Shown piece after piece: positions 59,088 through 64,000 of a stretch of 64,000 nt of DNA. The notes under the pieces are model-generated. The model was given only the letters and a program-made list of their open reading frames with translations, was not told the DNA's origin and ran no database searches. A program made the position numbers and the translations under genes. The stretch is taken from the NCBI GenBank assembly GCA_036273675.1, contig DASUHD010000159.1:1-64000 (forward strand). The letters run 5' to 3'. The stretch comes from DAHUXT01 sp036273675 (lineage in GTDB: Bacteria > Chloroflexota > Ktedonobacteria > Ktedonobacterales > JADMIN01). Within the stretch, counting starts at the first letter, position 1. Every line of letters starts with the position of its first letter.

Positions 59088-59558
59088 TCAGCATTCCTCG
59101 GTTGGCGGCAGACCGCGCTGCTTGGAGAAGCGCACTGAGGAGATGGTATAGCCACGGCTCCGGTAGAGTTGAAGCGCCGCCTCGTTGTCGGGCGAGGTGG
59201 TCAGTTCGACGTTCGCGAACGCGTGCTCTTCGAGAAAGAAGTGCTCCGCCGCATCGAGCAGATGCATGGCGACGCCGCGACGACGTGAGGCGGGATGCAC
59301 CAGCAGTTCATGGATGTAGCCGACCAGTTCTTCGCGCTCAGGCTGCACCTGGGCAGTGGCCAGCAACAGCCCAACCAGCATCTCTTCCTCGTCCCCTGTG
59401 CCTTCGACCGCCACCCAGAGCAGCCCCTGGCCTGTTTTCAGCAGCGCCAGGCTTGCCCGTCCACGCGCGGTCGCGGAGGGAATGGAGGTGCGGGCCGCGA
59501 TCCGGTCGGCATCGGTTGCCAGGCGGACGCTGATGGGCCGCTCGCTCACCGTGGTCAC
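59088..59558 (-). CDS. GNAT family N-acetyltransferase
   Basis: 156 residues from a GTG with AAAGGGTGA 6 bases upstream. Acetyl-CoA motif A ELLVHPASRRRGVAMHLLDAAEHFF (about 83-107), then NEAALQLYRSRGY (motif B). Resembles RimI/ribosomal-protein-type acetyltransferases in layout but the target is unknown. Confidence 0.83.
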   Translation of the reverse strand: MTTVSERPISVRLATDADRIAARTSIPSATARGRASLALLKTGQGLLWVAVEGTGDEEEMLVGLLLATAQVQPEREELVGYIHELLVHPASRRRGVAMHLLDAAEHFFLEEHAFANVELTTSPDNEAALQLYRSRGYTISSVRFSKQRGLPPTEEC

Positions 59559-59716
59559 GCTGCTTCACCCTTTCTACATCGGAGACGTTCCGCGCGCCGC
59601 ACAGCCAGCAGCGTCTTTGATTCAGTATATCAAACGTTGCGAAAAAACTTGACGCGCCACTCTATCGCGGCTACGCTGTGCGCAAGCGGCAGACTGGACA
59701 GCGAAAGGGACATCGT

Positions 59717-60772
59717 GTGAACGCGGATGAGACAGCGAGTTCTTCAGATACGCCGTTGCGCATTGGTATTGTGGCGGATGCTCCAACGTTTCCGGGCAAG
59801 TGGGACGCGATCAGAGAAAATGTCCGCGTGGCGGATGGGCTAGGCTATGATTCCGTCTGGCTGGGTGAAGCCTGGGGCTATGAGCTTTTTACCTCGCTAG
59901 CCGATCTGCTGCGGGTGACGACACGGATGAAGCTGGGCGCGGGCATCGCCAACATCTTCTCGCGCTCGCCCGCGGTCATCGCCGCCACCGCCGCGACGCT
60001 GGATGAGCGATCAGGCGGACGGATGGTGCTTGGCCTTGGCTCGTCCGGGCCGCAGGTGGTCGAGCATTGGCATGGTGTGCCATTTTCGCAGCCGCTCCAG
60101 CGTACCCGCGAATACGTTCAGATCATCAACGCGATCCTGCGCCGCGAACCGCTCAACTTCAAGGGCGAGATCTTCTCGCTGGAACGCGGATTCACCATCC
60201 GTTTCACGCCGATTCGCGACCACATTCCCATCTACCTCGCCTCGCTTGGCCCCAAGAATATTCAGTTGGCGGGAGAGGTCGCCGATGGCATCCTGCCCGT
60301 CTACTGGCCCGGGCGCGACTATCCTGATTTGCGCGCGCAGCTCGATGCTGGCTCCGCAAAAGTGGGACGGCCAGCAGGCTCCGTGAGCATCGCGCCGTAT
60401 CTCACGGTGGCGATTGCGCTGGATGAGGCTGAGCGCGCCGTGGCTCGCAAGCGTGCCGCTGCGCCAGTTGCCTTCTACGTTGGACGCATGGGTACGTTCT
60501 ATGCGGACATGCTCAGCCGCCATGGATTCAGCGAGGATGTGGCCGCGATTATCAAAGGATGGGAGAGTGGGCATAACGGCGCGATTGCCGCGGTGAGCGA
60601 CCGACTGCTCGACGCCACGGCGATTATCGGCACGCCAGATGAGGTGGTGGCGCGGCTGCGTGAGTGGCAGGCGCTGGGCATGAACGAGCCGCTCATTAGC
60701 ATGCCAGATGGGACGCCAGACCAGGTGGCGGCGCGGCTAGAGGCGCTTGCCCGTGCGGCTGGCCTGCACTGA
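59717..60772 (+). CDS. LLM-class (F420-type) oxidoreductase
   Basis: 351 residues from the GTG at 59717 (AAAGGGA 6 bases upstream). Luciferase-like (beta/alpha)8 barrel: RIGIVADAP start, GYDSVWLGEAWGYELFTSLADLL, VIAATAATLDERSGGRMVLGLG, and PIYLASLGPKNIQLAGEVADGILP. This pattern is that of mycobacterial-style F420-dependent reductases and suggests that the host makes F420. Substrate unknown. An FMN cofactor is the alternative. Confidence 0.82.
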   Translation: MNADETASSSDTPLRIGIVADAPTFPGKWDAIRENVRVADGLGYDSVWLGEAWGYELFTSLADLLRVTTRMKLGAGIANIFSRSPAVIAATAATLDERSGGRMVLGLGSSGPQVVEHWHGVPFSQPLQRTREYVQIINAILRREPLNFKGEIFSLERGFTIRFTPIRDHIPIYLASLGPKNIQLAGEVADGILPVYWPGRDYPDLRAQLDAGSAKVGRPAGSVSIAPYLTVAIALDEAERAVARKRAAAPVAFYVGRMGTFYADMLSRHGFSEDVAAIIKGWESGHNGAIAAVSDRLLDATAIIGTPDEVVARLREWQALGMNEPLISMPDGTPDQVAARLEALARAAGLH

Positions 60773-60828
60773 CGGCAACCGTCGCGCCTTGACGAAGCGC
60801 TCGTAAGTATGCTAAGGTGAAGGCACAT

Positions 60829-60904
<76 letters not shown>

Positions 60905-60910
60905 GATTAC

Positions 60911-60941
60911 AGCGGCCTCCTGGTTCATTCTGGGGGCCGCT
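60911..60941 (+). terminator. Terminator of tRNA-Pro
   Basis: AGCGGCCTCC pairs with GGGGGCCGCT (10 bp, one G-U) across an 11-base loop, followed by TGTTTGTGTT. It begins 9 bases after the tRNA end. Confidence 0.75.
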
Positions 60942-61047
60942 GTTTGTGTTCGCACTCAAGGAATCCGCTCAGTTGCCCGGCTCTCATCTTCTCGCCTGGT
61001 CGAGGGTGAGCAGACAATGAACAACTGAATCTGGCAGGTGGTGAAGC

Positions 61048-61629
61048 ATGGCGGTGCGTCTGGCGGCGATTCAGGCATCGGTCGCGACAACCTGGACATT
61101 TGTGCAATCTTCTCCGGCGCCTCCCGCAATGGCAGCGGGCATCTATACGGCAGCGCTTTATAGTCTGCACGCATTGCTCCAGGCTGATGACGAGCAGGTC
61201 CAGGGCTGGTGGCGCGGGGCGCTTCTGTTGAGCGACCAGAGCCGGGGTATGCTGCTCGATACGCTCGGCGCCTCTTCGTTGGCGCAGGGAGAGTTGCGCC
61301 TCGCCGCGTTGCGCGATCTGCCCGAGATCACCATGCTGGGCAGCCTCGACGACATTCACACCATTATCAGTGGCGCGATTGGAATTGGCGCGCCGCGCTA
61401 TAACGCGGGAGACATCATCGGCTGCTGCACCGTCTACTGGGCGACGATGGTAGCTTTGGTCTCCGCCCCGGTGTTCCGCGGATTCCCAGGCTATGCGAAA
61501 GCTATGGCGCCGCTGCGAGAGATTGTCGAGCAGACACCGCCGCCACTGCCGATTATCGGGCAGGGGATCGACGAATTCGCGTGGCAGCTTCGCCACGCGC
61601 TGGACGCTGTATTGGCGGTCAAAGGCTAG
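61048..61629 (+). CDS. Conserved-looking protein of unknown function
   Basis: 193 residues; AGGTGG lies about 7 bases before the ATG. Mostly helical and Ala/Leu-rich. Notable pieces are the Trp-Trp in VQGWWRGALLLSDQS, a hydrophobic ITMLGSLDDIHTIISGAIGIG stretch and a Cys-Cys pair (IIGCCTVYWATMVALV). No signal peptide and no family motif that I recognise. It precedes a methyltransferase gene by 125 bases on the same strand. Confidence 0.6.
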   Translation: MAVRLAAIQASVATTWTFVQSSPAPPAMAAGIYTAALYSLHALLQADDEQVQGWWRGALLLSDQSRGMLLDTLGASSLAQGELRLAALRDLPEITMLGSLDDIHTIISGAIGIGAPRYNAGDIIGCCTVYWATMVALVSAPVFRGFPGYAKAMAPLREIVEQTPPPLPIIGQGIDEFAWQLRHALDAVLAVKG

Positions 61630-61754
61630 CCCGGATAGGCCATCAGACCCCTTGGACGCGGCCGATGAATCTCGATCATTCCCCCAGACGCTTACGCCTT
61701 CGACAGATGTGTCCACGAGAACCGAATGTACGGTAAGGAAGTGGAGCGGAACTG

Positions 61755-62531
61755 ATGACACAACCACGGACAGATAACGCAATCGACTGGGGCGACTGGC
61801 TCCGGCGCTGGGATCGCCAGCAGACGCGCTATCTGCCCTTCCGCGAGGAACGCTTCAATGCGATGTTCGATGCGGTGGAGGCGCTGCTACCGCCAGATTT
61901 TGTCGCGCTCGATTTAGGATGTGGTCCCGGCTCGCTCAGCCAGCGCCTGCTGGAGCGTTTTCCTCAGGCGCGCGTCATCGCGGTAGATCAGGATCCTCTC
62001 TTGCTGGCGATGGGCCAGGGCGCGCTTGGCGACATCGATGGGCGGCTGCGGTGGATCGATGCCAACCTGCGCGAGCTTTCATGGCGCCAGCGCATCGGCG
62101 TGGCGTCGGTTGATGTGGCGCTGAGTACCACAGCGCTGCACTGGTTGCCTCCCGATCAGCTGGTTCGCCTCTACACCGAGTTGGGGACATTGATTCGCCC
62201 TGATGGCCTCTTTCTCGATGGCGATCACATGGCCTACGCGCCCGGCATGGAGTCGTTCGCGCGGGTGCGCGACATGGTCAGCAAACGCGACGAGCGCGCC
62301 GCCGAGCAGGACGGAGCCGAGAGTTGGCGCGGGTGGTGGGATGCCATCACCCGCGAGCCCGCGCTTGCCGATCTGGTGGCTGAACGTGAACGACGCCTGC
62401 CCGAGAGCGCCCACGGCGACTTTGAGCTGACCTACGACCTTCACGCCGCCGCGCTCGGAAACGCGGGCTTTCGCTCGGTCGGCGTGCTCTGGCAGCGCCT
62501 TGATGACCGTGTCCTTCTTGCGGTGCGGTAA
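61755..62531 (+). CDS. Class I SAM-dependent methyltransferase
   Basis: 258 residues. Motif I VALDLGCGPGSLSQRLLERF (about 50-69), strand 2 ARVIAVDQDPLLLAMG, motif II VDVALSTTALHWLPPDQL, motif III LIRPDGLFLDGDH. The TTALHWL motif resembles trans-aconitate methyltransferase-like enzymes. It differs clearly from the methyltransferase at 58206. Substrate unknown. Confidence 0.83.
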   Translation: MTQPRTDNAIDWGDWLRRWDRQQTRYLPFREERFNAMFDAVEALLPPDFVALDLGCGPGSLSQRLLERFPQARVIAVDQDPLLLAMGQGALGDIDGRLRWIDANLRELSWRQRIGVASVDVALSTTALHWLPPDQLVRLYTELGTLIRPDGLFLDGDHMAYAPGMESFARVRDMVSKRDERAAEQDGAESWRGWWDAITREPALADLVAERERRLPESAHGDFELTYDLHAAALGNAGFRSVGVLWQRLDDRVLLAVR

Positions 62532-62577
62532 GCAGCCATCTGTGTAGCGAATTCACCGGTGAAAACGAATTCCTGTG

Positions 62578-63492
62578 CTACTGTGGCGGGAGGGCCAGGC
62601 CGATCAGCTTGTAGACCAATTTGGCCGCTACCACCGGGCTGACGTGTCCCTCAACGAGCGGCGAAAGCTCCACGACATCGAAACCGATGATGGTTCGCTG
62701 GGCCGCGACCGCGCTGAGCAGGTCCATGACCTCGTACCAGCCTAGCCCTCCTGGTTCGGGTGTCCCGGTGCCAGGCACGAGCGATGGGTCGAATGCGTCG
62801 ATATCAAAGGTGATGTACACCTCGTCGCCCAGCGATGCGACGACCTCGTCAATCCAGCCGCGGTCACCGTGAAAGCGCTGACTGGCGATAGCGCTCGCTA
62901 GCCAGAGTGGCAACCTGCGCTCCTCGATGAGTTGCATCTCTGGCTCGCTGATGCTGCGCATACCTACCTGCGCGGTCCGCTCGCAGACATCCAGCACACG
63001 ACGCATGATGGTGGCGCTGCTGAGAGGATTCTCCTCATACGAGTCGCGGAGATCGGTATGGGCGTCAATTTGTAGCACGGACATTCCGGGATATCGTGCG
63101 GCAAAGGCCCGTATCACACCGATGGAGATGGAGTGGTCGCCACCAAGTGTGGCCACGAACTTGCCGCGGTCCAGCAATTGGCTCGTAACCTGCTCGGTGC
63201 GGTTGGTCATTGCCGCCGCGTTGCCCATGATCGGCTCAATCGCGCGCAGCGTATGGATGCCCACCTCGCAGGGGCTGCGGCGTAGCTCCGTGTCGTACAA
63301 CTCCAGATTGCGCGAGGCGTCGATGATCGCCTGCGGACCTTCGCGAGTGCCGGGCCGATAGCAGGTGGTCGCATCGAAAGGCACGGGAACAACCACAACG
63401 CGCGCAGTCTCGAAGGCGGTCAGCTCATCGTCGAGATGCATGAAACCGCGGCTGGGCGCCAGGATATCGTCTAGCTCGGGCAACTCGCTCAT
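62578..63492 (-). CDS. speB: Agmatinase/arginase family ureohydrolase with His-to-Ser change
   Basis: 304 residues. Manganese ligands are all present: His120 (LGGDHS), Asp143/His145/Asp147 (DAHTDLRDSYE), and Asp230/Asp232 (TFDIDAFDPS). The GTGTPEPGGLGWYE substrate-region motif is also kept. In agmatinases the segment after DSYE reads PLSHAT/PLSHST with a His equivalent to arginase His141; here it reads PLSSAT (Ser159). Agmatine to putrescine is the best guess, but loss of this His suggests a changed substrate or rate. The gene stands alone; the aminobutyraldehyde-type dehydrogenase is 35 kb away. Confidence 0.82.
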   Translation of the reverse strand: MSELPELDDILAPSRGFMHLDDELTAFETARVVVVPVPFDATTCYRPGTREGPQAIIDASRNLELYDTELRRSPCEVGIHTLRAIEPIMGNAAAMTNRTEQVTSQLLDRGKFVATLGGDHSISIGVIRAFAARYPGMSVLQIDAHTDLRDSYEENPLSSATIMRRVLDVCERTAQVGMRSISEPEMQLIEERRLPLWLASAIASQRFHGDRGWIDEVVASLGDEVYITFDIDAFDPSLVPGTGTPEPGGLGWYEVMDLLSAVAAQRTIIGFDVVELSPLVEGHVSPVVAAKLVYKLIGLALPPQ

Positions 63493-63889
63493 CGTAAATC
63501 TCCTCGAACATTTCGCACAGGCCGCAAGTGAGCGGACTGTGAACGGTGTGGCGGTGACGTTTCATAGCGAACATGTTGTCACATGGGTAAGACACTCGCA
63601 GTATACGCCAGGCAATCGTTAACTCATGAGGTAGGCATGAAACTTGCTGTGACATCTCGTGTGGCGTAATTTCGGCGGACTTAGCGTTCACTTGCGGAAT
63701 CACTCCACTGGGGGATACAATGAGGATGTTGGTGAACTGACACGGCTCCCCCCGGTGGCTTTCAGGCAGAGATGGTTCCTCCGCGTTGAGTGCCGGAGCG
63801 TCCGTAGAACGGCGCCACGAGCGAGTTGGTAGAGTTTGTTTTTGAGAAAGCTGGCCTCCCCGGCCAGGCATGAGGACTGAAGGAGCCTA
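63493..63889. other. Upstream region of the RRM gene
   Basis: About 400 bases with no gene. A hairpin CTGGCC-TCCCC-GGCCAG lies at 63851-63867, 23 bases before the GTG of the RRM gene, followed by AAGGAG (63880-63885). Long structured leaders are common for cold-inducible RRM proteins. No consensus promoter with good spacing was found in either direction. Confidence 0.4.
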
Positions 63890-64000
63890 GTGGCCACCAG
63901 GATTTACGTAGGCAATTTGCCCTACACGACGGACAATCAGCAGCTTGCGCAGCTTTTCGGCGCGTTTGGAGAGGTATTAGACGCCGCGGTCATTATGGAT
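63890..64000 (+). CDS. RRM-domain RNA-binding protein (3' end outside window)
   Basis: 37 codons are visible from a GTG with AAGGAG 4 bases upstream. RIYVGNLPYTTDNQQLAQLF is the RNP2 strand and first helix of an RRM, followed by GAFGEVLDAAVIMD. Small single-RRM glycine-rich proteins (Rbp type) of cyanobacteria and other bacteria start in the same way and are often cold-induced. Confidence 0.85.
   Translation, partial: MATRIYVGNLPYTTDNQQLAQLFGAFGEVLDAAVIMD

Overview
The window is about 60% G+C chromosomal DNA from a bacterium. The gene set points to Chloroflexota, most plausibly the Ktedonobacteria/Thermogemmatispora side of that phylum. Pointers are a PrkA-YeaH-SpoVR block, a BTAD/AAA regulator of SARP/LAL type, an F420-type luciferase-like oxidoreductase, PucR and KGG-repeat stress proteins, a ClpE-type unfoldase, and no sign of outer-membrane genes. 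This assignment is an inference from gene content only. Coding density is high, most starts have a clear Shine-Dalgarno, and GTG starts are common. No rRNA, CRISPR array or prophage was seen.

Layout. 1-10.4 kb: end of an unknown gene, a ClpE-like unfoldase, a TnpA-like protein that has lost its HUH motif and gained an AT-hook, a TetR/ABC-2 exporter operon, a lipoprotein, then murJ with two heptose-phosphate enzymes (split HldE). 10.4-11.6 kb: a long stretch without a convincing gene. 11.6-16.3 kb: prkA-yeaH-spoVR. 16.3-24.4 kb: a complete phosphate system, pstS-C-A-B1-B2-phoU-phoP-like regulator on the minus strand and a PhoR-like kinase on the plus strand, separated by a four-unit PHO box with exact 11-bp spacing. 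24.6-32.2 kb: PucR regulator plus an aminobutyraldehyde-type dehydrogenase, a CHAD protein, and a 981-residue BTAD/ATPase/TPR regulator with a duplicated sequence upstream. 32.3-50 kb: mostly housekeeping genes: adenosine-specific kinase family, alkyltransferase-like protein, Imm5-like protein, RqcH, guanylate kinase, class II fructose bisphosphatase, nitroreductase, Nif3-like protein, phosphoglycerate mutase, two signal peptidase I genes (one lacking the catalytic Lys), MutM, LarB, a KGG-repeat protein. 50-56 kb: etfB-etfA and a membrane Fe-S oxidoreductase (ETF-to-quinone branch), with an IS200/IS605 TnpB element at the 5' end of etfB. 56-64 kb: MFS carrier, HAD hydrolase, two methyltransferases, GNAT, F420-type oxidoreductase, tRNA-Pro(GGG), an agmatinase-family enzyme with a His-to-Ser change, and the start of an RRM RNA-binding protein.

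How the parts fit: the pst/pho block is a self-contained phosphate-starvation response and the CHAD protein may tie it to polyphosphate. The etf block feeds electrons from acyl-CoA oxidation to quinone. RqcH, ClpE and PrkA-YeaH-SpoVR are stress and protein-quality functions. The least ordinary items are the HUH-less TnpA/AT-hook protein, a 41-nt palindromic repeat present in two inverted copies 29 kb apart, the signal peptidase paralogue with Arg in place of Lys, and the altered agmatinase.
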